A stretch of DNA of 64,000 nt, from positions 4,694,001-4,758,000 of the forward strand of contig NZ_SNWR01000001.1 in the NCBI RefSeq assembly GCF_004362215.1. Direction: 5' to 3'. Under the pieces are notes generated by a model. It ran no database searches, was not told where the DNA came from, and was given only the letters and a program-made list of their open reading frames with translations. This document shows positions 1 through 8,669 of the stretch, piece by piece. How positions within the stretch are numbered: position 1 is the stretch's first letter; each line of letters starts with the position of its first letter. The position numbers were made by a program, and so were the translations under genes. This DNA comes from Paractinoplanes brasiliensis. GTDB lineage: Bacteria > Actinomycetota > Actinomycetes > Mycobacteriales > Micromonosporaceae.

Positions 1-1
1 G

Positions 2-1168
2 CTGTGCGTGGACGGCTACGTCGACGTCGAGGTCGACGGCAAGCAGTACCGCATCGGCATCGAGCGGGTGCACCTCGAGGAGGACACCGGCAAGAGCCTG
101 CACGTCGGCGGCGCGACCGGCCGCATTCACGGCGCCACCGAGTCGCTGGTCGACTACAACCGCGCCGGCATTCCGCTGGTCGAGATCGTCACCAAGCCGG
201 TGCCTGGGCTGGGTGCGCTGGCCCCCGAGGTCGCGAAGGCGTACGTGGCCGAGCTGCGTGACATCATCCGCTCGCTGGGCGTCTCCGACGTGCGCATGGA
301 GCAGGGCTCGCTGCGCTGCGACGTGAACACCTCGCTCAACAAGCCGGGTGAGGAGTGGGGCACCCGCACCGAGACGAAGAACGTGAACTCGCTGCGCTCG
401 GTCGAACGCGCCGTCCGTTCCGAGATCATCCGGCAGGCCGCGCTGCTGGACGAGGGCACCCGGATCTTCCAGGAGACCCGCCACTTCCAGGAGACGACCG
501 GCGACACCCGTCCCGGCCGCTCCAAGGAGACGGCGACCGACTACCGCTACTTCCCCGAGCCCGACCTCGTGCCGATCGCGCCCGACAAGGCGTGGGTCGC
601 TGAGCTCAAGGCCGCCCTTCCCGAGAAGCCGAGCAGCAAGCGGGCCCGGCTGCGGGAGGAGTGGGGGATCAGCGCGATCGACATGGAGTCGGTGGCGAAC
701 GCGGGCGCGGTCGAGCTGATCGAGGAGACCATCGCCGCCGGGGCCTCGCCCGCGGGCGCGCGCAAGTGGTGGATGGGTGAGCTGGCGCGCCGGGCCAACG
801 AGACCGGCGTCGAGCTGCCGGCCGTCGGGGCCACCCCGGCCCAGGTGGCCGAGCTGCAGAAACTGGTCGACGAGGGCAAGCTCAACGACAAGCTGGCCCG
901 GCAGGTGCTCGAGGGCGTCGTGGCGGGCGAGGGTGACCCGGCCGCCGTCATGAGCGCCCGCGGTCTCGGCATTGTCTCCGACACTGGTGCGCTGGCCAAG
1001 GCCGTCGACGAGGCGATCGCGGCCAACCCGGACATCGCGGCCAAGGTTCGTGACGGGAAGGTGGCCGCGGCGGGCGCGCTGGTCGGCGCGGTCATGAAGA
1101 CCACGCGCGGCCAGGCCGACGCGAAGACGGTCCGCGACCTGATCCTGGAGCGCCTCGGGGCTTCCTGA
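2..1168 (+). CDS. gatB: Aspartyl/glutamyl-tRNA amidotransferase subunit B (3' part)
   Basis: The gene enters from the left edge, so its true start is outside the window; 388 codons are visible of a protein usually near 500. GatB binds misacylated Glu-tRNA(Gln) or Asp-tRNA(Asn) and, with GatA and GatC, converts them to Gln- or Asn-tRNA in the cytoplasm. Visible landmarks are the family block RIGIERVHLEEDTGKSLH, then DYNRAGIPLVEIVTKP, then the helical C-terminal tRNA-binding (YqeY-like) tail. The reading frame is clean to the TGA. The following gene is convergent. Identification is very secure; gatC and gatA would be expected just upstream, outside the window. Confidence 0.97.
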   Translation: MCVDGYVDVEVDGKQYRIGIERVHLEEDTGKSLHVGGATGRIHGATESLVDYNRAGIPLVEIVTKPVPGLGALAPEVAKAYVAELRDIIRSLGVSDVRMEQGSLRCDVNTSLNKPGEEWGTRTETKNVNSLRSVERAVRSEIIRQAALLDEGTRIFQETRHFQETTGDTRPGRSKETATDYRYFPEPDLVPIAPDKAWVAELKAALPEKPSSKRARLREEWGISAIDMESVANAGAVELIEETIAAGASPAGARKWWMGELARRANETGVELPAVGATPAQVAELQKLVDEGKLNDKLARQVLEGVVAGEGDPAAVMSARGLGIVSDTGALAKAVDEAIAANPDIAAKVRDGKVAAAGALVGAVMKTTRGQADAKTVRDLILERLGAS

Positions 1169-1212
1169 TAGAAGTGTCAAATCGGGCGGCGGGGCCGGCG
1201 AGGACCGAGCCG

Positions 1213-2802
1213 TCAGCGCGGCGGAGCGGGCGAGCCCGACGGAGTGACGACCTCCTCGGGCTTCGCCCCGATCACGTTGCGCTGCATCTCCACGTTGGAT
1301 TGCCCGGTGCCGCCCAGCCTGATGTCGTCGTACGCCTTGAGCTGCCGGTTCTCGTCGAAGTAGAGCACCGACAGGCTCAACGGCGTCGGCTCCTCCTTTT
1401 CGAGCCCGCGCAGCCCCGCGCCCCCGGTCGACCCTTCGACCATGAGCCGGGTCGGGAGGGCGGCCCCGTCCGCGGCCGACGGCGCCGGCGCGGGTGAGGC
1501 CGAAGGCGCAGGCTCGGGCGCGGGCAGCAGCTCCACCGAGCGCTGATGCCGGTGCCCGGCCAGCACGAGCGGCACCACACCGGACAGCGGCGGTGCCATG
1601 GCCGGATCGTGCACCAGGGCGATGTCGACCGGCTTGTCCGAGGCGCGAATCGTGTCTGCCAGCTGCGTTCCGGCGCGCAGCAGCGGCGACTGGGCCGGGT
1701 CGGCGCCCTCGTTCTCCGCCGCCGGGGTCTCGCTCTTGTCCGGTGTGAACTCCGGGTCGCCGATGCCCCCGATGGTCAGCCCGGCCACCGTGGCGACCCG
1801 GTTGTCGAGCACGATCGCGTTGCGCTGGCGGGCCACCGCGGCCTGGATCGAGGCCGAGTCGTGGTTGCCGCGGACCCAGATGTACGGCACCCCGACCGAC
1901 GGGATCGAGGACGCGTAGTTTGTCTCGGCCGTGCTGCCCCAGTCGACCAGATCGCCGGTGTCGATCACGACGTCGATGTCGAAGGTCTGCACCACCGTCC
2001 GGATCAGCCCGTACGCCTGAGGGCTGAGGTGCAGGTCGGAGACGTGCAGCACGCGGGTGGTGTTCTCGGCGGGCTCGTAGACCGGCAGCGACGACACGGT
2101 TGTGTAGAGCCGGCTCACGTTGCTGACGATCTGCTGCAGCTGCTCGGAGTAGCGCCCGTAGTTGTCGGCGATCCGGCGTGCGTCACCGACCACGGCGGGC
2201 GCGTTGACCAGCAGCCCCTCGTATCGCGGCTCGGCTATCGAGTCGGGCCGCAGGGTGCTCGCGGCCAGGCCCAGGCTGCCCCCGGTGACCACCAGCGCGG
2301 TGACTCCCGAGGCGGCGACCCGGCGCACGTTACGGAAAATCAGCGCGCTGAGCACCAGGGCGCTGAGCACCGCGATGCCCATCGTGCGCACGCCGAGGCG
2401 GATCACGCCGTCTCGTACGTCGTCGACAGCGTTCTCGCCGGCCCGGCTGATCGCGGCGGGGTCGTCGATCAGCGCCTCGGTGCGGCTCTGGTCGAGCGCG
2501 GCCAGGTTGACCTTGAGGTGGATCGGGCCGTCGTGGCTGTCGAGGTGCAGCGAGCCGAGCGGAGGCAGGTCGACCTCGGTGCCGCCCAGGACCGAGGGAC
2601 TGATCGACATCTCGGCGCGGAACGGCCCCACGGCGACGTCGGCGTGCGCGAACAGCATCGTGCCGATCACCGCGCCGCCCAACCCGATCACGGCGACCAT
2701 GGCCGTGACCCGGACCCGCCGGGTCCACGGGTTGCGCCTGACCTTGCCCATCGCGTACGGGAATTTACGCACCACCGACATGAGGCGTTCGCGGGTAGTC
2801 AT
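1213..2802 (-). CDS. Membrane-anchored metallophosphoesterase
   Basis: This 529-residue protein carries a calcineurin-like metallophosphoesterase domain in its C-terminal half. The metal-binding motifs appear in order: DLH at about 256-258, GD at 283-284, GNHD at 312-315 and GHRH at 416-419. A transmembrane segment lies at about 31-52 and one or two more at about 140-180; the segment between them (55-135) has the composition of an extracytoplasmic domain. A long linker and a proline-rich end follow. The substrate cannot be read from sequence. It is convergent with gatB with only 44 bp between stop codons. Start is the ATG at 2802. The fold is sure, the substrate unknown. Confidence 0.88.
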   Translation of the reverse strand: MTTRERLMSVVRKFPYAMGKVRRNPWTRRVRVTAMVAVIGLGGAVIGTMLFAHADVAVGPFRAEMSISPSVLGGTEVDLPPLGSLHLDSHDGPIHLKVNLAALDQSRTEALIDDPAAISRAGENAVDDVRDGVIRLGVRTMGIAVLSALVLSALIFRNVRRVAASGVTALVVTGGSLGLAASTLRPDSIAEPRYEGLLVNAPAVVGDARRIADNYGRYSEQLQQIVSNVSRLYTTVSSLPVYEPAENTTRVLHVSDLHLSPQAYGLIRTVVQTFDIDVVIDTGDLVDWGSTAETNYASSIPSVGVPYIWVRGNHDSASIQAAVARQRNAIVLDNRVATVAGLTIGGIGDPEFTPDKSETPAAENEGADPAQSPLLRAGTQLADTIRASDKPVDIALVHDPAMAPPLSGVVPLVLAGHRHQRSVELLPAPEPAPSASPAPAPSAADGAALPTRLMVEGSTGGAGLRGLEKEEPTPLSLSVLYFDENRQLKAYDDIRLGGTGQSNVEMQRNVIGAKPEEVVTPSGSPAPPR

Positions 2803-2865
2803 CGTCGGCTCACCTGCCCCGCCCTTTCGCCCGTCAAACCGTGGTCACCACCACCGTGGCACTGT

Positions 2866-4041
2866 TCAGCTGCGGCCCGCGCCGCCGTCGGAGAAGACCA
2901 GCCGAACGATCCGGTCGTCGTCGGGGCCGGGCTCGCCGCCGTCCTCCTGGTTCGACGTGCCGACCCAGAGGGACCCGTCGGGCGCGGCGATCAGGCTGCG
3001 CAGCCGCCCGTACTCGCCGATCAGCGCCTGCTGCGGGACGCCAAGCACGGTGCCGTTCCCGGTCACGTTGACCAGGTAGAGCCGCTTGCCCAGCAGGCAC
3101 GCGGTGGCGATGGTCTGCTCGAGCACGGCGACGCCCGAGCAGGACGACTCCGTGACCGGCCAGGTGAACAGCGGGTTGGTCAGCTTGGGGTCGCTGCCGG
3201 CGCCGTCGGCCTTGGGCCAGCCGTAGTTCTTGCCCATGACGACGACGTTGAGCTCACCCGACTTTTTCTGGCCGCTCTCACTGGCGTACAGGCGCTTGGC
3301 CTTGTCCCAGGCGAGGCCCTGCACGTTGTGGTGGCCGGAGCTCCAGACCAGGCTGTCCTTGACCGGATTGCCGGGGGAGGGCTTGCCGGCCGTGGTCATC
3401 CGCAGGATCTTGCCGCCGAGACTTTTCGGGTTCTGTGCCTGCGTGCCGGTCGGTGTGCCGTCGCCGGTGCCGGCGTAGAGCTGACCGTCCGGGCCGAAAG
3501 CGAGCGCGCCGCCGTTGACCTGCGGCGAGCGCGGTATGCCGGTCAGGATCGGCTGCAGTTTCTGCCCCAGCACGAGCTTGCCGACGCGGTTGTCCTTCGC
3601 GGTGGTGTAGTAGACGTACACCGTCTTGTCGGTCTCGTATTTCGGGGAGACCGCGATGCCGAGCAGGCCGCCGTCGCCAGACGCGCGTACCTCGGAAAGC
3701 CGCTGCGCCTCGGTGACGGTCAGGCCCTCGGCGTCGGAGTCGGGGCCGACCTTGAGGATGCGAGCGGTGTCGCGCTCGGTGACCAGCGCCGACCCGTCGG
3801 GCAGGAAGGCCATGCCCCACGGCACGTCGAGCCCCTTGGCCAGCACCGTGACGGCGACCTCCTGGCTGCCGCCGCTCGGGTCCTGCGCTTCCTCCGAGGC
3901 GTCGGCCGACGGTTTCGGCAGGTTGGGCGGCGCCCCCTGCTGGTCGGGATCGGGCGGCCCGAAACTGCAGGCCGAGGCGAGCCCCAGCACGGCGGCGAGC
4001 GTCACCGAGACGGCGCGGGCCCGGCGGGAACGCACGATCAC
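2866..4041 (-). CDS. Glucose/sorbosone dehydrogenase-family lipoprotein (PQQ-type beta-propeller)
   Basis: A 391-residue exported lipoprotein: basic N-terminus, hydrophobic stretch, and lipobox LASAC with the acylated cysteine at residue 25, then a proline-rich linker. The rest is a six-bladed propeller of the soluble glucose/sorbosone dehydrogenase (GSDH/YliI) family, shown by the GLDVPWGMAFLPDGSALVTE block near residue 70 and HHNVQGLAWD with a following ASESG in the middle. Family members oxidise aldoses using PQQ; whether this one binds PQQ cannot be decided here. It reads away from the downstream PH-like gene and may share a transcript with the phosphoesterase at 1213-2802, 63 bp downstream. 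Confidence 0.9.
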   Translation of the reverse strand: MIVRSRRARAVSVTLAAVLGLASACSFGPPDPDQQGAPPNLPKPSADASEEAQDPSGGSQEVAVTVLAKGLDVPWGMAFLPDGSALVTERDTARILKVGPDSDAEGLTVTEAQRLSEVRASGDGGLLGIAVSPKYETDKTVYVYYTTAKDNRVGKLVLGQKLQPILTGIPRSPQVNGGALAFGPDGQLYAGTGDGTPTGTQAQNPKSLGGKILRMTTAGKPSPGNPVKDSLVWSSGHHNVQGLAWDKAKRLYASESGQKKSGELNVVVMGKNYGWPKADGAGSDPKLTNPLFTWPVTESSCSGVAVLEQTIATACLLGKRLYLVNVTGNGTVLGVPQQALIGEYGRLRSLIAAPDGSLWVGTSNQEDGGEPGPDDDRIVRLVFSDGGAGRS

Positions 4042-4082
4042 TCGACCTCCTCGAGGTTGCGGCGCACCCCAGGGTAGCGAGG

Positions 4083-4469
4083 TCAGCTGGGAGGCTGGTC
4101 GGACCGGCCGATCTCTTGCCCGCCCACGGTCAGGACGTGGGGGAGGTTGTCGGTGGTGACGCCGGTCAGCCGGATGACGTTGCCGTTGTCGAGCAGGGCG
4201 GAGATCTGCCCGCGGCGGTCGGGGGCCAGCTCACTGACCCGCTGCCACGGCACCCGGGTGCTGCCGACGAGGGCGCGAACCCGCAGTTCGTCGGCGTAGA
4301 CGTCGGTGCCGGCCCGCCACGCCCAGACGAACGCGACGACGGGGATCAGCAGGATCGGGGTGAGCTGCCACATCGCCCCGGCCAGGGGAACGGCGCCGAC
4401 GAACGCGATCACCGCCGCGACCATCAGGGCGCCGGTCTTGCGGACGCGAAGCAGGGGCTTGGAACGCAC
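4083..4469 (-). CDS. PH-like domain membrane protein
   Basis: A 128-residue protein with two adjacent hydrophobic segments (about 13-52) followed by a small beta-rich domain containing TDVYADELRVRAL and VPWQRVSEL, the signature of the bacterial PH-like family related to the mycobacterial low-molecular-weight antigen CFP-6. Start GTG at 4469 is preceded by a GGAAGATGAG ribosome-binding stretch; the nearby ATG is out of frame. It is divergent from the BNR-repeat gene at 4533 with a 63-bp gap. Cytoplasmic face and function are unknown. The ORF stays open far upstream, but those codons are antisense to a real gene. Confidence 0.8.
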   Translation of the reverse strand: MRSKPLLRVRKTGALMVAAVIAFVGAVPLAGAMWQLTPILLIPVVAFVWAWRAGTDVYADELRVRALVGSTRVPWQRVSELAPDRRGQISALLDNGNVIRLTGVTTDNLPHVLTVGGQEIGRSDQPPS

Positions 4470-4532
4470 GTTCTCATCTTCCCACCCGCACGGTGCGGTG
4501 CTTTCGCCGGTCCAGGGCGCATACTCGGCCGC

Positions 4533-5618
4533 ATGACTGTCCTGCTCGCGATCGGCACGCAGAAGGGCCTGTTCCTGGCCACGAGCGACGACGAACGCCG
4601 GACCTGGCACGTCGGCCCGGCCCACTTCCCCGGCACGGCGATCTACACCGTCGGCGTGGACACCCGCGGTTCGCGTCCGCGCCTGCTGGCCGCCGTCGAC
4701 AACTCCCACTTCGGCCCGAGCGTGGCCGTCAGCGACGACCTCGGCGAGAGCTGGCACGAGCCCGAGAAAGCTCCGATCGCCTTCCCGGCGGAGGCCGGTG
4801 TCGCGGTCGAGCGGGTCTGGCAGATCGTGCCCGGTCACCCCGGCGAGCCGGGCGTGGTCTACGCGGGCACGCAGCCGTCGGCGCTGTTCCGCTCGGCCGA
4901 CGGCGGGGAGTCGTTCGAGCTGGTCCGCGGCCTGTGGGAGCACCCGCACCGCCCGCAGTGGGGCGCCGGTTTCGGTGGTCAGGCGATCCACACGATCCTG
5001 CCGCATCCCGGCGACCCGTCCCGGTTGCTGGTGGCCATGTCGACCGGCGGCGTCTACCGCTCCGTCGACGGCGGGCAGAGCTGGGCCCCGGCCAACCAGG
5101 GGATCAAGGCGTACTTCCTGCCCGATCCGTGGCCCGAGTTCGGCCAGTGCGTGCATCGGGTGGCCCGCGACGCCGGCGACCCCGAGCGGCTCTACGCGCA
5201 GAACCACCACGGCGTCTACCGCTCGACCGACGGCGGGGACAGCTGGCAGTCGATCGCCGGCACGCTGCCGTCCGATTTCGGCTTCCCGCTGGTCGCTCAT
5301 CCGCGCCGGCCCGGCACGATCTGGAACTTCCCGCTGACCGCGGACAGCGAGCGTCACCCGGCCGAGCTGCGCTGCCGGGTCTACCGGTCGACCGACGCCG
5401 GAGAGAAGTGGGAGCCGCAGCCGGACGGCCTGCCCGGCCCGCCCTATTACCCCGTCGTTCTGCGGGACGCCATGTGCACCGACGACCACGACCCGGCCGG
5501 GGTCTACTTCGGCTCGCGGTGCGGCGAGGTGTTCGCCTCCAACGACGAGGGCGAGACCTGGAGGACAGTGGCGTCGCACCTGCCCGACGTGCTCAGCGTG
5601 CGGGCGGTGACGGCCTGA
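4533..5618 (+). CDS. BNR-repeat beta-propeller (sialidase-like / YVTN-type) protein
   Basis: A 361-residue protein built of repeated BNR/Asp-box elements: S-D-x-G-x-S/T-W motifs such as VSDDLGESW, RSADGGESF, RSVDGGQSW, RSTDGGDSW, RSTDAGEKW and SNDEGETW. It has no signal peptide, so it is probably cytoplasmic, unlike true sialidases. The start ATG at 4533 begins the conserved TVLLAIGTQKGLFLATS. Its stop overlaps the start of the MoaD/ThiS-like gene by one base (TGATG), so the two are translationally coupled. That pairing recurs in actinobacteria and proteobacteria, but its biochemical role is not known to me. Sialidase activity should not be assumed. Confidence 0.85.
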   Translation: MTVLLAIGTQKGLFLATSDDERRTWHVGPAHFPGTAIYTVGVDTRGSRPRLLAAVDNSHFGPSVAVSDDLGESWHEPEKAPIAFPAEAGVAVERVWQIVPGHPGEPGVVYAGTQPSALFRSADGGESFELVRGLWEHPHRPQWGAGFGGQAIHTILPHPGDPSRLLVAMSTGGVYRSVDGGQSWAPANQGIKAYFLPDPWPEFGQCVHRVARDAGDPERLYAQNHHGVYRSTDGGDSWQSIAGTLPSDFGFPLVAHPRRPGTIWNFPLTADSERHPAELRCRVYRSTDAGEKWEPQPDGLPGPPYYPVVLRDAMCTDDHDPAGVYFGSRCGEVFASNDEGETWRTVASHLPDVLSVRAVTA

Positions 5619-5959
5619 TGCCGGTGCTGCTGGTGCCGGGCGTGCTGCGGGCCGAGGCGGGCGGCGAGTCGCGCCTCGAGATCGCCGCCGCCGGCACCCT
5701 CGGCGCGGTGCTGGCCGAGGTCGGCGAGCGGTGGCCGCGGCTGGCCCGGCGCATCCGCGACGAGCAGGGCGCCGTCCGGCGCTACGTGAACATCTATGTG
5801 GACGGTGAGGACGCCCGGCGCTCCACCGGGCTCGACACCCCCGTGTCGGCCGCCTCGGAGATCCAGGTGCTGCCCTCGGTTGCCGGCGGCTCCGCTTTCT
5901 CGCGGCGTTGGTCCATAGCCGACGATCCGGGCGTGCGCGGGAGCAACACGCGGCCGTAA
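5618..5959 (+). CDS. MoaD/ThiS-family ubiquitin-like protein
   Basis: A 113-residue protein with the beta-grasp fold typical of MoaD/ThiS: VNIYVDGEDAR in the middle and IQVLPSVAGG near the end. In sulfur carriers the chain ends in GG so that it can be adenylated and thiocarboxylated. Here about 22 residues follow the GG before the stop, so either a protease exposes the GG or the protein is not a sulfur carrier. It is coupled by a one-base TGATG overlap to the BNR-repeat gene, suggesting a joint function. Confidence 0.82.
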   Translation: MPVLLVPGVLRAEAGGESRLEIAAAGTLGAVLAEVGERWPRLARRIRDEQGAVRRYVNIYVDGEDARRSTGLDTPVSAASEIQVLPSVAGGSAFSRRWSIADDPGVRGSNTRP

Positions 5960-6037
5960 CCTGTTCGAGGGACGTTCGTTGTCCGGTGCAGCTCCTCTGT
6001 CCCCCCTGTCCGACGAGAATCGCCGAGGTCCGTCGAC

Positions 6038-8665
6038 GTGGCCGTGCCGTTACCCCCGCGTGCCGCCCGGCCCACTGGCCGAGCGTGGCTGCTGGTCGTG
6101 CCCGTTGCCGCCGCTGTCGTGCTGCTGGCCGGGCTGACCGGGGTCATCGCGCCGGCGCCGGCCCTCGTGGCCGGGGCCGGCGGCTGCGCCCTGTGGGCGT
6201 GCGCGATGCTGGTGCGGGCCGCGCTCTCGATCCACCACACCGACCAGTCGTTCGTGGCCTGTCGCGGCGCCGGTTTTGTCGGGATGGGTGCGCTCGCCAC
6301 GGCCCTCGCCGTGCTGGTCGCGGTCCTGTCGCCGCCGGGCGTCGTCGTGTGGGTGACCGTCGCCTTCGGGCTGGCCGCCGCCTGCTACGCCACCGGCACG
6401 CTGCTGCTGCCCAGCTCGGGCGAGGGCTGGGTGGTGCACTCCCGGCGCGCCTTCGACGGCCTGGGCCTGGGCATCAGCCTGTCCTTCGCCGGGTACCTGC
6501 TCACTCCGGAAAGGGCGGCGCGCCCCGCCGGTCTTCCGGTGACCCTGATCGGCGCCATCGGCATCGCCGTCGTCCTGGTCGCCATGCTGCGCGGCGGCCC
6601 CGCCCGGCGTCCGGCTGTCCGGTGCGGCGTCGGCGCCATCCTGGTGCTCGGCGGCCTGGCCGCGATCGCGACGCTGGTCCTGGCCGGAGTGGGTGGCCCG
6701 GCTACGGTGGCGTGCGGCCTGCCCATCGTGGCCGGCCTGGCCCTGACCGCCGAGGGCGGTTCCCGCCGTGACCTGCCCGCCCCGCCGCTCGAGGTCCGCA
6801 ACCCCGACCAGTATTTGGCCAGCTATCCGCTGCTCGCCGTGCCGGCCGCGGTGGGCGTGGCGGCGGCCGTCTGGCACCTGATCGTCTCCCGCGAGTTCGA
6901 CCCGACCAGCATCATCCTCGGCATCGCCGTGCTCGCCGTGCTGGCCCTGCGCGAGCTCCTGGTCGTGCACGACATCCGGCGGTACGCGGGCCGGCTGATG
7001 ACCGCCGAGGCGCACTTCCGTTCCCTGGTCGCCGGGGCCACCGACCTGACCCTGGTGCTCGACGAGCACCTGCGGATCACCTGGCAGTCGCCGGCCGCGT
7101 CCCGCCTGTTCGGCCTGGACGACGACGAGGTGGTCGGCCGGACGTTCCGCGACCTGATCGACCCCGACGACGTTCAGACCGCGCAGGACGTCATCGACTC
7201 GGTGCTGGCCGGTGAGCATGCCGACGGGCCGCCCGCGCTGCTCACGGCCCGCATGCGCGACGGCGCCGGGTTGTGGCGCGACACCGAGTCGACGATCTCC
7301 GACCAGCGTGGCGTGCCCGAGGTGGCGGCGCTGGTGGTGCACGTACGCGACATCGGCGAACGCCGGCACCTCGAGCGGACGCTGCACAAGCTCTCGTACA
7401 CCGATCAGCTCACCGGGCTGGCCAACCGCCGGGCGCTGATGCGCGACCTGCTGGCGTACCGGCGGCAGGCAGGCCGGCCGGGCACCCTGCTGGTGATCGA
7501 CCTGCACGGCCTCGCCGAGATCAACGACAGCCGGGGGCGCGAGACCGGGGACGCGGTGCTGATCGAGGTGGCCCGCCGGATCCGCGCGCTGCTCCGCGCC
7601 GAGGACGTCCCGGCCCGGCTCGGCGGCGACGAGTTCGCGGTGCTGACCGCCGACGGCGCCGTGCTGGCGTACGCGCTGGCCACCCGCATCGCGACCGTGC
7701 TGGCCGAGCCGTACCAGCTGCCCGGCACGATCGTCGAGCTGCACACCGGCATCGGGCTGGCCGAACTGGCCGGCGGTGCCGACTCCGACGAGGTGCTCCG
7801 CCACGCCGACCTGGCCCGCCGCCGCGCCCGGCAGCTCGGGCTGGACAGGGTCGAGTGGTACGACCCCGACGTCGAGATGAAGCTGAACCGGCGCATGGAC
7901 CTCGAGCGCGAGCTGCTCGGTGCCGCCGACCGGGGTGAGCTCGACCTCGTTTTCCAGCCGGTGGTGGGACTGCGCGACCAGCGGCCGGTCGGCGTCGAGG
8001 CGCTGCTGCGCTGGCGGCACCCGCAGCTGGGCACGATCCTGCCGCACGAGTTGCTGCCCATCGCCCGCGACATCGGCTTTTCCGCCGAGCTTGACGAGTG
8101 GGTGCTCGAGACGGCGTGCAAACGGCTGTCCGGCTGGGTGGGCGGCGACAGTGATTTCTGGCTGTCGGTCAACGTGTCGCCGCGTGAGCTGCTGACGGCC
8201 CGCTTCCCCGAACGGGTGGCATCGATTCTCAAGCAGTACGACGTGGCGCCCGAGCGCTTGGTGGTCGAGGTGGCCGAGGCGTGGATAGCCGAGGACGTGC
8301 CCGCGATCGTGGCCTCGCTGGCCGGCCTGCGCAAGCTGGGCGTCCGGGCGGCGCTCGACGACTTCGGCGCCGGGCAGGCGTCGCTCTCCCACCTCCGGCG
8401 CCTGCCTGTCGACATGCTCAAACTGCACGCCTCGCTGCTCAACACCGCGCCCGGGACGACGCCGAGCAGCGGGCCGGCGGTGATCGACGTGGTGGTCAGC
8501 CTGGGCCGCCGCCTGGGCCTCGAGATCGTCGCCAAGGGGCTGGAGACCGAGGAGCAGATCGAGCGGGCGGCGAAGGCCGGATGCCTTTACGGGCAGGGCT
8601 TCGTGCTGGGCAGGCCGGCGCCCGCCGAGCGCATCGAGGCGTACCTGGAGGCACACCGCGCCTGA
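6038..8665 (+). CDS. Membrane PAS-GGDEF-EAL protein (EAL motifs degenerate)
   Basis: An 875-residue protein. About eight transmembrane segments fill residues 15-310, a PAS domain follows (about 325-430), then GGDEF and EAL domains. GGDEF is intact at 529-533 with an RxxD inhibitory I-site (RAED) five residues upstream, but the nucleotide-binding block reads IDLHGLAEIND instead of the usual DxDxFKxIND. In the EAL domain E-A-L (654-656) and DDFGAG are present, yet LKID is LKLH and AEGVET is AKGLET, losing two acidic metal-site residues. I infer a c-di-GMP sensor or a weakened enzyme. Start is GTG 6038 behind GAGG. It is convergent with lacI, only 4 bp between stop codons. Confidence 0.92.
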   Translation: MAVPLPPRAARPTGRAWLLVVPVAAAVVLLAGLTGVIAPAPALVAGAGGCALWACAMLVRAALSIHHTDQSFVACRGAGFVGMGALATALAVLVAVLSPPGVVVWVTVAFGLAAACYATGTLLLPSSGEGWVVHSRRAFDGLGLGISLSFAGYLLTPERAARPAGLPVTLIGAIGIAVVLVAMLRGGPARRPAVRCGVGAILVLGGLAAIATLVLAGVGGPATVACGLPIVAGLALTAEGGSRRDLPAPPLEVRNPDQYLASYPLLAVPAAVGVAAAVWHLIVSREFDPTSIILGIAVLAVLALRELLVVHDIRRYAGRLMTAEAHFRSLVAGATDLTLVLDEHLRITWQSPAASRLFGLDDDEVVGRTFRDLIDPDDVQTAQDVIDSVLAGEHADGPPALLTARMRDGAGLWRDTESTISDQRGVPEVAALVVHVRDIGERRHLERTLHKLSYTDQLTGLANRRALMRDLLAYRRQAGRPGTLLVIDLHGLAEINDSRGRETGDAVLIEVARRIRALLRAEDVPARLGGDEFAVLTADGAVLAYALATRIATVLAEPYQLPGTIVELHTGIGLAELAGGADSDEVLRHADLARRRARQLGLDRVEWYDPDVEMKLNRRMDLERELLGAADRGELDLVFQPVVGLRDQRPVGVEALLRWRHPQLGTILPHELLPIARDIGFSAELDEWVLETACKRLSGWVGGDSDFWLSVNVSPRELLTARFPERVASILKQYDVAPERLVVEVAEAWIAEDVPAIVASLAGLRKLGVRAALDDFGAGQASLSHLRRLPVDMLKLHASLLNTAPGTTPSSGPAVIDVVVSLGRRLGLEIVAKGLETEEQIERAAKAGCLYGQGFVLGRPAPAERIEAYLEAHRA

Positions 8666-8669
8666 GGGT

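Noticed and set aside
1546..4077. Long open frame on the plus strand across the phosphoesterase and dehydrogenase genes
   Set aside because: It is antisense to two genes with clear catalytic motifs, and its product is low-complexity Arg/Gly/Val-rich, a GC-rich shadow.
4533..5618. True exo-alpha-sialidase
   Set aside because: Asp-box repeats are present, but the Arg triad and FRIP motif were not found and there is no signal peptide.
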